A program made the translations under genes and the position numbers. A stretch of 64,000 bases of DNA from Colias croceus. Lineage: Eukaryota; Arthropoda; Insecta; Lepidoptera; Pieridae. Where the stretch lies: contig NC_059539.1 in NCBI RefSeq assembly GCF_905220415.1, positions 9,734,001 through 9,798,000 on the forward strand. The letters are read 5' to 3'. This document shows, one piece after another, positions 28,401 to 43,400 of the stretch. The notes below the pieces were generated by a model. It saw only the letters and a program-made list of their open reading frames with translations. It searched no databases and had not been told where the DNA came from. Position 1 is the stretch's first letter; each line of letters begins with the position of its first letter.

Positions 28401-31400
28401 TCACATGAACAAAACTACACACCTCACATGAACAACACTACACATCTGACATGAACAAGGATACACGTCTGACATGAACAACGATACACGTCTGACGTGA
28501 ACACATCTATTAACAAAACGTTTGAGTTTGAGTGTATCCCATCAGATAGACCGACAGCGCGACAAGTCGCTGCAGACGGACGGCAGCCCGACGGCGCTGT
28601 ACGCCTACTTTGTGTCGATCGTGCGCGACCAGCTGCACATCGTGCTGGCCATGTCGCCCGCCGGCACCTCGCTGCGCACGCGCATCCGCAAGTTCCCCTC
28701 GCTGGTCAACTGCTGCACTATCGACTGGTTCCAGGTAATGTGGGATACTTGGTAGTGACAAAAACAGATAGAGATTTAGTGCTTTTGAAATACCATCATA
28801 TAGGATTGGCTGGTTCTAAGGGACGATTAAAATTTTCTTTTTGTTACTCTGACCTAGCTTTATTTTATGAAATTTTGGTAATAAAATATAATCTATAAAA
28901 ATCAAAAGTAAAATAAGAATCATATTCACACACACATTGTTTGATACAGCAATTAATAAGTACGTAATTGTACTTCATAGTTTTCTATTTTTAAATTATT
29001 TAAAGATTGGATTTTCTTACTATTTTGGTTAACAGTAACAGCTGCAACAGCTCACAGCAACAGCTGCTAATAATTTCCAATTCAATTTTATCGATAATGT
29101 AAAATATATCATCTCTAGGAATGGCCTCCAGACGCGTTGCTCGCAGTGGCCACCCGTTTCTTGAAAGACGTAGAACTGACAGACCTCGAGCGAGAAACTG
29201 CCATCAAGCTTTGCCAGATATTCCATACAGACACACAGGAGCTTACGAGGGAGTTTCTGTTGAGATTAAAACGATACAACTACGTCACACCCACGGCGTA
29301 CTTGGAACTCATTAATATGTTCAAATCGCTGCTGGGGAAAAAGAGGACGTGAGTTATTTGTTTGTTTTTGTTTTGTAGCATTTACTTTTTCAAAATTTTT
29401 GTGTATCTGATATCTGAGTTCCACACAGAACCTTCGGCTCATATTTGTAGAGTTCGTCAAAAACTTGAACAATTTCAAAATATTTTATCATTTCACAATA
29501 GATAAATCCTACTTTGTTTGTAACCAATTTCATAAATTGAAAACTGAAAAAATATGTATATTTTCATGTTCACAGAGAGTTATTAACAGGCGAAAAGCGC
29601 TACATTACCGGTTTAGATCAATTAGCAATAGCTGCAAAATCGGTAGCAGCTTTACAACAAGCGTTGGAAGTGCTGCAGCCAAAATTAGCAGCTGGAGCAG
29701 CGGCGGTCGCTGAAACAACAGCTAAAGTGGAGAAGGAGAAGGAAGGTGTCGCTTTAGTTGAAGCTGAAGTGCTGATGGATCAAGCTGCTGCTGAGGAACA
29801 GGTAAAATATTGTAATATGACTGTTGTTATATTATAAGGTGAAAGATTTTAAAGTCGATAGTAAATAGTTTTAATTAAATAATTTGGGAACAGTCTGTTG
29901 TCTCTTGGACAATAATTCACCCTAAAGTGTTAATTGCATCTATTTATTATTTCTCTAATTATAATTCAGTCAGACAATAATTGGCTTCCATTTTTAACTA
30001 CTGCTTCTTGCCACATTTGATTGCGTAATATTATTTCTGAAAAAAAATTGGTTGTCTGTAAAGTCGGTTTACTGACGATAGTTGAACGTGACAACGTCCG
30101 ATTGTGCTTCTTTGTCGTTCGTTCCTCGCTCTCGCTCGCACTTCAAGCCTTACATGGAACGCCTCAGAGCGAGGTAACGCCGCATGAGTCATGTTTTTTC
30201 GTGCGTGCAGGCGGCTCTATCGAATTATAAGACGTTGTCACGTCAAAAAAATTGTTCAGATTTAACTTCAGACTCATCACCAACCTTACCATGTGTCCAG
30301 GCTCGTGAAGCGCAAGGCATAAAGGACGAGTGTGATGCTGACCTAGCGGAGGCAATGCCGATCCTAAATAGTGCACTCGCAGCACTCGATACGCTAACTC
30401 CGCAAGACATTACATTCATTAAGACTATGAAGAGTCCGCCGAGAGGCATCAAACTGGTGATGGAAGCCATTTGTATACTCAAGGTATGATACCTACAGCT
30501 TTTTAGAGGGAAAATGGCAATTAAAAATGAGGTCGATAGGTAAAGGGGCCTGTTGGAGGCAATGCTGATCTTGACAGTGCACTCGCAGCGCTCGACACAC
30601 CGCTGCTGCAAGATCATTTTCATCAAGACGGTAGTTTCGATCATAAGTTGAGAGATTATAGAATACCTCTGAAAACGAATAAAGTCAATGAATAGGTGAT
30701 ACTATTCTGATAGAAAAGAACAAAATATAAATTTATGATAACTAAGCTAACCTAAAAACTTTTTTCAATGCTAACTCATGTAGGATGATCCGGTAAGTTT
30801 GTTAATAATATAATCATTCACAACCAATAAACTCGGATGCAATAATGTAGCTATTTCATAGGAAGTGAAACCGGACAAAATACCAAATCCATCGGGCGTG
30901 GGTACAATAGAAGACTACTGGGGGCCGTCAAAGAAACTGCTCAATGACATACGATTTCTGGAATCTCTACAAAACTATGATAAGGACAATATTCCTCCAC
31001 CAGTAATGAAGAAGCTAATGGCCACTGTGATGCAAGACGATGGTTTTGTGCCAGAGAAAATCAGAGCCGTGTCTGTAGCTGCTGAGGGTAAGTTTATTGA
31101 TGATTACAATCTATATTTCGTAAAAATGTATAAAGATTTTTTTTCAAGTTTCCGAAGATTTGCACTTGGAATATGGGGCGTTTTTATTTAATTATCCTGT
31201 ATGTGACACTATTTATTGGATTACTCAGATTTGCATTTAAATTTGACTGACGTGACGTGTTGTGACGCAAAGTGTCGTGACGCGACGTGCCGTGACATGA
31301 CGTGCGTGACGCAACGTGTCGTGAGGTGACGTGCCGTGACGTGTCATGACGTGTCGTGCTGTGTAGTAACGTGTTGTGGCGTGACGTGTTGTTTCGTGAC

Positions 31401-34400
31401 GTGATATGTCATGACGTGCTGTGTCGTGACGTGTTGTGTCGTGACGTGTTGTGTCGTGACGCGAAGTTTCATGATGCGACGTGTCGTGACGCAACGTTTC
31501 GTGTTGTGACATGGCATAATGTGATGTTTGATCACAATGACATATCACCAGGTATGTGCAAGTGGGTGATAGCGATGACGAAGTACGACAAGGTGGCGAA
31601 GGTGGTGGCGCCGAAGAAGCAGCGGCTCGCGGCCGCGCAGGCCGTGTACGATAAGGCGATGGCCGCGTTGGCGGTCAAACAGGCGCAGTTGAGGGAGGTA
31701 TGATGAGTGATGTGATTGTGTTTCAGGTGTAGGTGTAGTTGCTACTTATATAATGCATCTGCTTCATTCTAAACCTATAAGTAGTAGATTTTTAAAATTT
31801 ATTAAAATGCCTCACTTGAGACCTTTACAAAATATATTATTTAGGAAGAACTGGGTAAAATTATTTTGTTAAAAAAAACGACGTGTGGCACTCGGGGACA
31901 TAGTTGTCATAGAATCAATATTGGAGACTGATTTTCGTGCATTGAACTTCTGTTGGTATACCAAATACAATTGAATAATCATAAATGTGCAATTAAATGA
32001 TTTAAATGTCCATGAATGAGTAAAATGCAATAATGTCGTTAATTGAACTCCTCTTAAAAAGGTGCAAGATAAATTAGCGAAGCTAGAAGAAGCGCTATCC
32101 GAGCAAAGCCGTCAACAAAAGATGTTGGACGACGAAGTAATGGACTGTAGCAACAAATTGAAACGAGCTGAAATGCTCATATCTGGTCTTGGTGGGGAGA
32201 AAACTAGATGGACACAAATCGCCAAAAATCTACGTGATACATATAATTCACTTACAGGTGATATAGAATAGCTAAGTTTAAAACTTTCTTTTGAGCGAAT
32301 AAAGATGAATGATAGACTTTTTGTTGTAGGTGATATATTAATTGCCGCTGGTGTTATCGCGTATTTGGGACCGTTTACTGCCGCTTTTAGGCACGAACAG
32401 GTAATGTATTTTCTAAATAAATTGCAATATGATAAAACTACACATTTGATTCATTTTAGTGGACTATATTAGAAATTAGCTACGACTTCATTCCAGAAAA
32501 TAGTATCTTTTCCAGTAATAATATGATTTCAATGCTCAATTCAATTCTTGATTAAACCACATGCACATATAATCAAAATTGAACATGCATTATGATATTC
32601 CTCATATTAATCGAAGATATCCATAGAATTCTAGTTTGTAAAGCAAGAAATCTGCTCAGATTGAATCTCGAGTTGGTCTGCATGTCCGGGAATACTAACG
32701 TATAATTTGATTCATATCTATTCAACGTCTGAAAGCGTTCAGCGTCTCGGATATAATTTGTTACAGCTGAGTTGCTGAATTTAACTGATGTGAATCATAC
32801 CAATAGAGTACTCTGCTTGGAAATACAATTTATCACTCATAACTTCAATTGTGTATTTAGTGCTAAAATAGCATCGCGACTGATTTGTCTTCATTATTTA
32901 AATTAAAAAAAAATAACTAAATGTTTAGATCATAAAGATGTCTTCCTGTTCTCTATTATTGCTATTTATCCCATAATTATTTGCCCAAAAGGTAACAAAG
33001 TGGGCCCGCGCGTGTCACGAGTGTGGCATCGTGTGCACGCTCAACTTCAGCCTCATTAAGGTGCTGGGCGAGCCCGTCACTATCCAGCAGTGGAATATAG
33101 ATGGCCTGCCCTCTGATGACTTTAGTGTGGAGAGCGCTATTATCATCATGTTAGTGGTTATTGACTGTGGTAGTAGTTGTATTAGCTGTACCGCGCCGAC
33201 AAAATCTCTAGCAAAAATTTTCTTTTCGTATTTCATAACTTTAGGGGTTTGATAAAAGTCCGACCTGCCTATGTTTGATCCTGGATTTTCACAGGCAGAC
33301 AGACAGTAGACAGAAATTTCAAAATTTTAATTATAGCATGCATGACACTAGATAATTCCTGATATATTTTGAATAAACTTGTAAGCATAATATGAACAAT
33401 TTTTGAAGATCAATATGAACTATACCGATCTAGACACGCGGCAGCGTGTCAAGCCGAGTTCAAGCGAAGAGAACTGGCGAGCAGCAGCCGTGTGTATATT
33501 TACACGAACCATTTCGATAACAATGTTTATTTCCCTTAGATAACAATGTTTATTCCAAAATATAACTTTTTTAATTTGAATAATATAATTATTTTCACAA
33601 AGCAAACAACTAATGACCTATTGAACCCCATAATTTGATGAGGCTAGTTTTTAGAACCTCACAAAATATAAACAGTATGTATAATTAGCCTCATCAAATT
33701 ATGGGGTTAGTCATCTCATTTCTTTTTTTGGCAAATTGTCAACGATTGAACTCGGCTCCAAATTTTACATTTATGTATTTGGTGGGATGTTAATCTACTG
33801 ATGGAAGAAAAATTTCAATTTTGTCGTTATTCGTTTTTCTTTTATTATATCTCGTATAACGTCCCAAGTTTAATCATATTATTTTCTTTCAATACTCATA
33901 CAATTTAATGTAAATACCGTCGACTGGGTCTCGAACTCTTGACCTATAGAACCCTATTGAAACTTTAATCGAGGCTTTCAATAGCAGAAAGCCACGGTTA
34001 GATATATTCCATTAGCGGAAGATTGTTTATTGTTCCAAATAGAAATATATTTCAGAATATCTAGGTTTAAAATAAGTCCTAACATAATATAACATAAGAA
34101 TAATGTGATGGTAATCTATTCCAGTCCCGAATTAATGCGCATTCATGAGCTAAAAGCTAGGTCGGTGAACAAAATATTGTTTATGAATGTGGATTTTTTA
34201 ACTCTTCTAATAAAAGCATAGGCAAAATCGAATATAAGACAAAAATATATCATGTTTACTAATAATTGTTCGACTAGGTATGCAATTGCATTAGTCTAAT
34301 GTGTATATCACTTCATTATTATATCCCGTCTGCAATTGCAAACTTAGGTACTTGAAATTTGTAAAAAAATTGCGAATTAATTGCATTTATGTAGGTTTTG

Positions 34401-37400
34401 GCAAATTATCAAAATTATTTGGTGATTGAAAAAATTTAAAACTTTAAGGAATGCTCGTCGCTGGCCTCTCATGATTGATCCACAAGGACAGGCAAACAGA
34501 TGGATTAAAAATATGGAGAAGCCTAACAACTTGTGTGTTGTAAGAATGACTCAAGCAGACTTGGGACGAGTGCTGGAAAATGCTGTCCAGTTTGGACAAC
34601 CGGTATTTTATAAATATTTTTTATTAAAGTGAAACTTCTTGAGCGCGTTGAGAACTTGAGAGTAAAATTTCAAAGTCGCGTCATGGCAAAACTGTCACGC
34701 CATGAAGTAAAGCGACGATTTGGTACCTTGCATCTTGCCAAAGAAGTTTAACTTCTGAAACGTGCACACTTTTTTTTTTTGTTAATAAGGTGCAGTTTGG
34801 CTTGACATTACAATTCGTTTTTGTTTTCAAGGTGTTATTGGAGAATGTTCTAGAAGAACTGGATCCGATGTTGGAACCCTTGCTACAGCAGCAAACATTC
34901 CGACAGGGAGGCGCACTATGTATTAAAATTGGGGACACGATTGTTGAATATAGCAAAGAATTTAAGTATGTATCGAAAATAACAATTTTATTATTATCCC
35001 ATCTGAACTCCTGACCTTGTCTGGGTTAGAGGAGACTTATTTCGGGCGATCTAGCTTTAGAGAACAAGTAAAGGCACTATATTGATTTAAAACAGAGCAA
35101 ACGTTTTGAATACATCAGATTGGAGCTTGAGTAAATATAAATTGTATATTAAATTGTTATTAATATTTCATTAGTTTTGAAATAGCACAATCGTTTTGAA
35201 TACCTACATCAAAATTATTGTGCTTGAGTAATTATAAATTGTAATAAATATTTCAATTGATAAGTAATAAAAAAAAGCTTTCAATTCAGTAATTAATCAA
35301 GTCGATAAAATTTATTTCAAATACCCAGGCTCTACATCAGCACGAAGCTAGCAAACCCGCACTACTTGCCCGAAGTTGGCGTGCGAGTGACTCTAGTGAA
35401 CTTCATGCTAGCTAAGGACGGTTTACAAGCACAGTTACTGGCGCGAGTGGTAGCACGTGAGAGACCAGATCTCCAACAGGCAAAGGCGGACTTAACTACA
35501 CAAGGTGCAGAACATAGAAGATTGCTACAGGAGATTGAGAAGAAGATCCTGAATGTACTGTCCACGTCGGAGCACTTGCTGGAAGATGAAGAGGCTGTAC
35601 AGGTTAGTGAAACTCTTGCAATGGAATTTTTTGAAGAAATGTTTTAAAAATGTATTTATTAATTGTTTATGCGTCTCTATTAAATGACTATAGTGTCGGT
35701 AGCTATCATCTCTGATGTTTTTAACCGACTTCAAAAAAGGAGGAGGTTATCATTTAATTAACTAATTATAGTTTTATTGAGCGAAATAATAATGCATTGT
35801 TCTTTAAAAATTCGATACATTTAAAACTTTTTATATTTTGCCTACTCACAAACAAAAAGCTCAGACAGGTTCTTTACCTTGTATTTTGTAATGAAATATT
35901 TTATTGAATGCATTTAAATATGTCATAACAAATACATATTAACGGTAGTAATTCAACAAAATTCCATTCAACAGATTCTAAACTCGGCGAAGGACACGTC
36001 GAACGAAATCAAAGAGAAGCAAGAGGTTGCGATGATTACGGAGAAGGCGATCGATACGGCGCGAGACGATTACGTACCGATCGCTGTGCATTCCACCAAT
36101 CTGTTCTTCCTTATAGGTGCTAATTTTTATTAGTTTTTATGTTGTATTTAATAGATACTCTGTATATTAGGTTTTGTTTGTTTTGTTCTCATTTCTCAAA
36201 CCGCATTAATGACAAATTCTATTTTCCTCATTCAAATTCGTTGTTTATGCACAAGTTTTCTTTAATTTCCACCACTACTTATTACTTGTTTAATAATAGC
36301 TCAGATTATATTTCAATGCTATCTGAGAACTAAAATATCCTCTACCACCACAGCATCCCTATCGAACATCGACCCCATGTACCAATACTCGCTGGGCTGG
36401 TTCGAGGGGCTGTTCACCAGCTCCATTGACAATACAGAGAAGGTGGAAGAGATTCCTGAGCGGTTGGCTATACTACGGGCGCATTTTACGTACTCGCTAT
36501 ATGCTAATATCTGCAGGAGTTTGTTCGAAAAGGTGTGAGGGTAGTTGTAGATTCAGAAATGTACTTAAGAAAAATATTTGTATTTGGAATATTTTGGTAC
36601 CTAGTATTTCACTTTGTTTAATGAATTTTGCTATTATTGACTATTGTATAACAATGATGAATTATTATAATAATTGCGTGGTGACTTTCATTGATTAGGT
36701 TCTCTTCACTACTCGAGTAGCTCCTCATATAAAATAAACAGCTAGTATTCATTTGCAGCCATTAATTATATTCCTAAAAACTTGTTCCTTCGCAAAAGAC
36801 TTCAACTAACTCAACATAGAACGACAAACACAAAAAATAAAATAAAGAACAGCCACATTAATCACAATGTATTTGAAATAACAGGACAAGATAGTATTCT
36901 CGCTCTTGTTAACGATCACGATAATGGTGGCCGAAGGGCGTTTAGAGCGCAGCAACGTGATGTTCCTATTGAGTGGAGCACAACCGCGGCACGTGCGACC
37001 CAACCCTGTTTCGTTTCTCAGTCCACAGGCCTGGGGGGATTTTAACTCGTAAGTATGGGAGAGGGCAAGTATAAGGGTAGAGAAAATGGTGAATTTTGGA
37101 TAGACATAAGGAAACAGGAATAAAGAGATAGGAAGACAAAGAGTTAAGAAGGAAATAGGGTGAGAGGTACATGGGAAGGATGAAAAATAGAGAGAGAAAC
37201 AATAAGAGGATGATGATGATGATGAAGCGATGAATAAATGTGTAGATGTGTGGCTATCTGGCAACCGTAGAATCGTTTAAAAGACACTGTAACAATCTGT
37301 TAAAGCCTTTCGTGAAAATGCGTAAATTCAAATTCATGTTTTCAAAGATCTAAGTGAAGTCTTATTCAGTTAGGAATTCGGTTGAAATAATTAAGTTTAC

Positions 37401-40400
37401 GTAATCTCTTCTTTTTAGTGGTAATTTAAATTAATAAAGTTTGATATAGGCAATAAAGGTTAATATCGTTATTTTTCTTAAATATTATTCAGATATATAG
37501 GTATAAGCATTTCCTGTAATTTTGGCGTTTTCAAATAGTTCAACTATTTTATTCTTATAGAAAAGCACAAATCTTTAACTTTCTAAGCCCCGATGAAAAC
37601 TTTTGGGCAGTGTTTTTGCAATCTATAAAGATTACTGTGAAACTTAATCTTATTAGCTGAACAATGTTAGGTAGCAAGCTTTATCCTTTTCTCTTTTTAA
37701 GGATATGAACATAGCTTTTATTCTTACGATACTTTTCTGTTAAAGGCATAGTTTTATCAAACCTGTTGCAAACTTAGTAAATTATGAGAATGTTGTCTAT
37801 CTATCTCCCAATGGTAGAACAATTTTATTAAATTTTCTTAAGCGTCAGTTTAAAAACAATATCTCCAAACTCCAGTACAAAACATGCCATTTTATTCACC
37901 ATACAGTTTGAACGAAATGGACGACTTCCACGGCATCCTGGACCACTTCCTAGCTAACATTCCCAAGTGGGAGGCGTACTGTGACACGCCTGATCCGCAC
38001 AACCAGCCGCTACCAGAGCCCTGGAACACGAAGTTGGGCATGTTTCAGGTCAGCAGGAGGGACTGACTTACTGACTGACTAAATTAAACTGGTATTTCAG
38101 GTCTGAATATTGCTTACCTATTTTTCTGTTACTTCAAACGTTATCTGTGTATAACGAATAATTGTAATTTAACTTAATTGAATGAGTATACTTTGGATAT
38201 TAAATGCCTAATAATTATAGAAAATGATGGTCCTGCGATGCATGCGTTTCGACATGATGGTGCCGGCTGTGCAAAACTTTGCTGAAGGTAACTTACCTCG
38301 CTTGTTCTTTCTTTTAAACTTGGCATCTTAAATCTTAGTTGTTGTTTTGATTGTTGTTTTATTAAAACTACCTATTTTATCTTCGATTACGTAAAATAAA
38401 TGGCATATAGCACAAATGGGGCGGCAGTTCGTGGAGCCGCCGCTGTTCGACCTGGCGTCGTCGTACGCGGACTCGCACTGCTGCATCCCGCTGCTGTTCG
38501 TGCTCACGCCCGGCTCCGACCCCATGGGCACGCTGCTCAAGTTCGCTGACGACCAGGTGCATACACCACCATACACATACACACATACCAGAATAACATA
38601 CTTCGTATTTTGCTACCTGATTTGCGATTGCGATTTAAAGATTATGAAATGACCTATGTCATTGCTGTCCAGTTCAACGGAAATAGTAATGTAAAATAGA
38701 TCTTAAAGCTTCGATTTGAGCTGTATAATTAAAAATTTTATATGTTGTAGAACTCAATTTTAGATAGAAATATAGTTTTTGGTACAGGTGGTCTCACAGT
38801 GTAATGGCAATCAAATTTCAAGGTGAAAATATCAAAATTACAATAGGTACCCCAAATGCTTAAAATGTGGTGGTAAGACCAAAATCCTGCTCAAGTCTTC
38901 TCTAATACTATATACATGGTGCTAGACTTTCTGGTCCCGTCTGTCTCTCTCTCGGGCAGGGGCAGAGCCCGACAGCGGTGAAGCTGATCAACACGGAGCA
39001 TACAATATAACTTCCGAAATCCTGCCCAAGCCTTCTTTAATAAAATATACACGTTGGTAGGGTTTCGGTTCGTCCCGCCTGTTCTCCCTGTCCCTGGGCC
39101 AGGGGCAGGGCCCGATCGCGGTGAAGCTGATCGACGAGGGCGTGCGCAGCGGCACGTGGGTCGTGCTGCAGAACTGCCACCTCGCCAAGAGCTGGATGCC
39201 GATGTTGGAGAAGGTGGGTATTGGCCTATTTATATATTGCGGTTTTGCTCGCGATGAATTAGTTGTTATTGTAAATGGAAACCAATTTTCAAATCTACTT
39301 GAAGAATGAATGTTATGATATGTTATTTTTTTTACAATTTTCTAGGGTTATAACTTGGCCAGTACTGACAGAAAAAATTAAATAAAAATATCTTATTATA
39401 TCCATCTACTACATCGTCTTTAAATTATTTTTGTGTCTTTGTGTTGGTAGTGTTAAATAAAAAGTTTAGATCTGAGGCGTTGTACATTTTCTCTATCTAT
39501 TTATTCAATAAATTCTCATATTTTCTTGCAGAAATTAAAGTTTAAATGTACTTAAAAAGGATTAAAGTGTAAAAATTCTAGTAATAATTAAGGCATTACG
39601 CTGCTTTACTCGAGTAGGTGAAAAACATCAAGGAAATTTACATTGATTAACTTATTAATATATGTGCTATATTTATTAATTACTGTTTCGTTTTCAATTT
39701 ATTCCAATTTGATGGTTCAAACTAAAAACACTGAGTAATTTACGTGCAGCAGACACCAATCATTTTTCTAACTCGATCCCGTCGGCGTACAATGTACGTG
39801 AAATATTACGAAAAAGTTTCGCCGAAAAATTTGCATCAATTTTAAACTAGTATTTTTTATTTTATGTTGCTTTTAAAATTTTATAAAATTCGCAGATCTA
39901 TAAAACCGGGCAGATGGATATGCATGATGTATATCGTAACTAATACGCAATTTGTTTTATGATAGAATAAAATCTGTAAAATTTTTGCTAGCTCCGATTA
40001 TTTTTTGTCCAATTTATTTATAAAAACTTAAGTACCATTAAAATATTTCTATCTGAAAGAACAAACGGATTGATGAGAGTATATTTGTTGCTCTTTCTCG
40101 CAAAAACTATTGAACGGATTTGACTGAAATATGGTTTCCAGCTAGATTTGCTCTTACAATTATGTACAGGTAACTTTTATCTAGATGCAGTTAATAAATC
40201 TATAAATCCAATTTATAGATTTATTGTAAAAGTAGAAAAGAACTGAGTTTTCTCAATGGAATTATAATTTTTATTAATTTCATAATTCCACACATTGCTT
40301 GATAAAATATGTTTTCGTACAGATTTGTGAAGGATTGACACCAGACTCGACGCATCCCGACTTTAGATTGTGGCTTACCTCATACCCAGCGGACCACTTC

Positions 40401-43400
40401 CCCGTATATGTTTTACAAAATGGAGTCAAAATGACGAATGAACCTCCGCAAGGTAAGAAAGACTATAAATTGTATGTATAAACTATTTAAGAAATATAAC
40501 ACAGAAGTATAATATCATAAAATAGTTCTTGATATGTGTTTATTAGAAAATATTTTTAAAAAACCATTATTTTCAAAAAATTATAACCATTCATCATCTA
40601 GTTATATAAGCTATAATATTATGTAGAATCCATATTTTTTCAGCAAATATCAAAAGTACAGTGGTGGACGTTTAATTAGAAACAGTAACACAATGAAGTA
40701 GTCATCAAGTTTATTTAACATTTGTGTATTAACGTATTAGAGATTAAGCACTATTTCATATTTAATGGAACACCCGTTTATCTAGTTTTATAAGAAATTG
40801 CTTAATTTTAATCAGACGTTAGCTTAAATTAATAAAATTAAAGAACTTTGAGTGCAGTCTGATTTCCAAGTATTTTCAGTCTGGACAACAAATTAGAAAC
40901 AGCATGTTTCGAGTGTTCTAAAGTCAAAACCTATTAAAATGTCGTTAATATTTTTTTCTTCTACAAATATTTGCACCATTTTCTAACCATTCTGTCTAAA
41001 AGTTTCTGAAAATTAATTATCTTTGCAGCAAAAATGGATAAAAGTAGAATGTGACCCATCAACAATAAAAATAATTTTAAGTTTACATTTTGACAAAAAC
41101 TGGAGTTACACGACAATTGCAAATCATTTAGAGTGTTTGATAAAAATATATTCAATGCTATAGTTTATTTCAAAGAGCATGGTACTTCTGATTAAGTGCC
41201 TAGAAAAGCTCGACCATGAAAAACTACTGCTCGCGAGGATACGCAAATTATTCTTCTTGCAAAGATGGATCCATTTAAGGGTTCCAATTCTATTAGGAAA
41301 TATGTTTTTGCAAACGTGTGACAATCTCATACAATCTAAGCTTCGACGTTGTAAAGCCGTTGTTGTCTATAAATATTATAACAATCTAAAAACAACCCCA
41401 TACCTCTAATGTTTCCTCCGCCATGCTTAACTGTTGATTTATTATCTAAGGTATGGTTAACTGGACGACGCAATGAACGAATCCTTTGCCATCAGAATTG
41501 ATTAAATTAATTTGTTTCGTCTCAAAATAAAACTTCTTCACTGGCGGACTGTCCACAAGCTTTCTTAGAAAAAATTTAGCAAAATCGTCATTCCCTGTAC
41601 TGCCTAATAAGAAGCTGTACTTTCCTGGCGTCTCTCACAAACAATTTTACCTCGACTTACCACCTGCAAATTGATCTCATCGACACATGGCGTGGTTCAT
41701 CTTCGGAAAAAAATAATTTTATAATAGAATTTGAGCTTTTAAATGGATCCATCTTTGCCAAAAGAATCATTTGCCTATCTTCGTGAGCAGTGATTTTTCA
41801 TGGTCGAGCTTTTCTAGACCTTGATCAGAAGTACCATGCTTTTTGAAATAGACTATAACATTGAATATCTTTTTATCGAACACTCTAACTAAATGATTTG
41901 CAATTTTCCTGTAACTCCAGCTTTTGTCAAAATGTAAACTTAAGAGTATTTTTCTTGTTGATGGGTCACAAATCTTACTTTTACCCATTTTTATTAGAAA
42001 GTTAATTAATTTTCAGAAACTTTTAAATAGAATGTTTAAAAACGGTGCAAATATTTGTAGAAGAAAAAAATATTGGCCGCATTGCAACAGGTTTTGACTT
42101 TGGAACACTCGAACCATGCTGTTTCTAATTTGTTGTCCAGACTGAATATACTCGGAAATTAGACTTCACATAAAGTTGTTTAATTTTATTAATTTAAGCT
42201 AACGTTTGATTAAAATTAAGCAATTTCTTATAAAGCTAGATAAACGGGTGTTCTATTACATATGAAATAATGCTTAATCTCTAATACATTATTGTACACA
42301 AATGTCAAATGAATTTGATGACTACTTCATTGTGTTACGTGTTTCTAATTAAAGGTCCACCACTGTGTGTGGTACATTCGGTTAAATCATAATATTACAA
42401 TATTTGTACCGAAACTCTTCAAAAACATCTAGACTGATATCTCTTTTAATTTTTGTCCATCTTCGATTGTCTGCGAAATGGTCGCTATTATATTTTGTAG
42501 CTATTTCACTCAAAGACAGAAAACGCTCATAGAGCGAAAAATTTGCTCATGACGCGTTGTGGACACAGTAAAAGCACGTAAAATTCATGTTGTGGCTCAA
42601 AAAGCGATGTGGCTTTGAAAGATGCCATGACGCGTTCAGAACAGTAAAGTGAAAGTTTTGTTTTGGATACTTTAAAATACTTAATTGTTCCAAGTAGATC
42701 ATGAGAGCCTGTCCATCGTGTTACCTTATTACTGTAATTATAACGCGTTCTAAACTATATCATCTCAATGAGCGTTTTCGGTCTTTGATCGCAAAAGCTA
42801 TGTTGCTGTTAAGGGTATTCTGGCAGAAGTATTTCCGGGTTGACTAGTTACATAATATATCGACGTCGCTAGGCCTCCGCGCGAACATAGCGCGCTCGTA
42901 CCAGAGCGACCCGATCAACGACCCCGAGTGGTTCGAGGGCAACAAGCAGACGGAGACGTTCAAGAAGCTGCTGTTCGCGCTGTGCTTCTTCCACGCGGTG
43001 GTGCAGGAGCGCCGCCAGTTCGGCCCGCTCGGCTGGAACATCCGCTACGAGTTCAACGAGACCGACCTGCGCATCAGCGTCACGCAGCTCTACATGTTCC
43101 TCAACGAGTACGACGTGAGTGACGAGTGTGCTGCTCTTGTTTCACATGCCACTAGCCTTCCGCCCGCGATTTCAAAGAAAACCCGCATAGTTCCCGTTCC
43201 CGTGCGATTTCCGAGATAAAACCTATCCCATGTGTTAATCCAAGTTACCTTCTATATGTGTGCTAAATTTCATTGTGATCGGTTCAGTAGCATTTGCGTG
43301 ACAGAGTAACAAACATACATATACAGTATACACATCCATTACAAACTTTTGCATTTATAATATTAGTAGGATAAGTAGGATAGGATTGCCTGGAAGAGTT

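Noticed and set aside
31237..31548. His/Thr-rich frames on the minus strand
   Set aside because: Translation of the GTGACGTG minisatellite.
36806..37264. A 152-residue minus-strand frame with a hydrophobic start
   Set aside because: It is antisense to exon 60 and its flanking intron, is low-complexity Ser/Phe/Leu, and has no recognisable domain.
37870..37906. Earlier acceptor CTCCAG for exon 61
   Set aside because: It puts the exon in the wrong frame and adds residues without family similarity; ATACAG at 37901-37906 restores the conserved frame.
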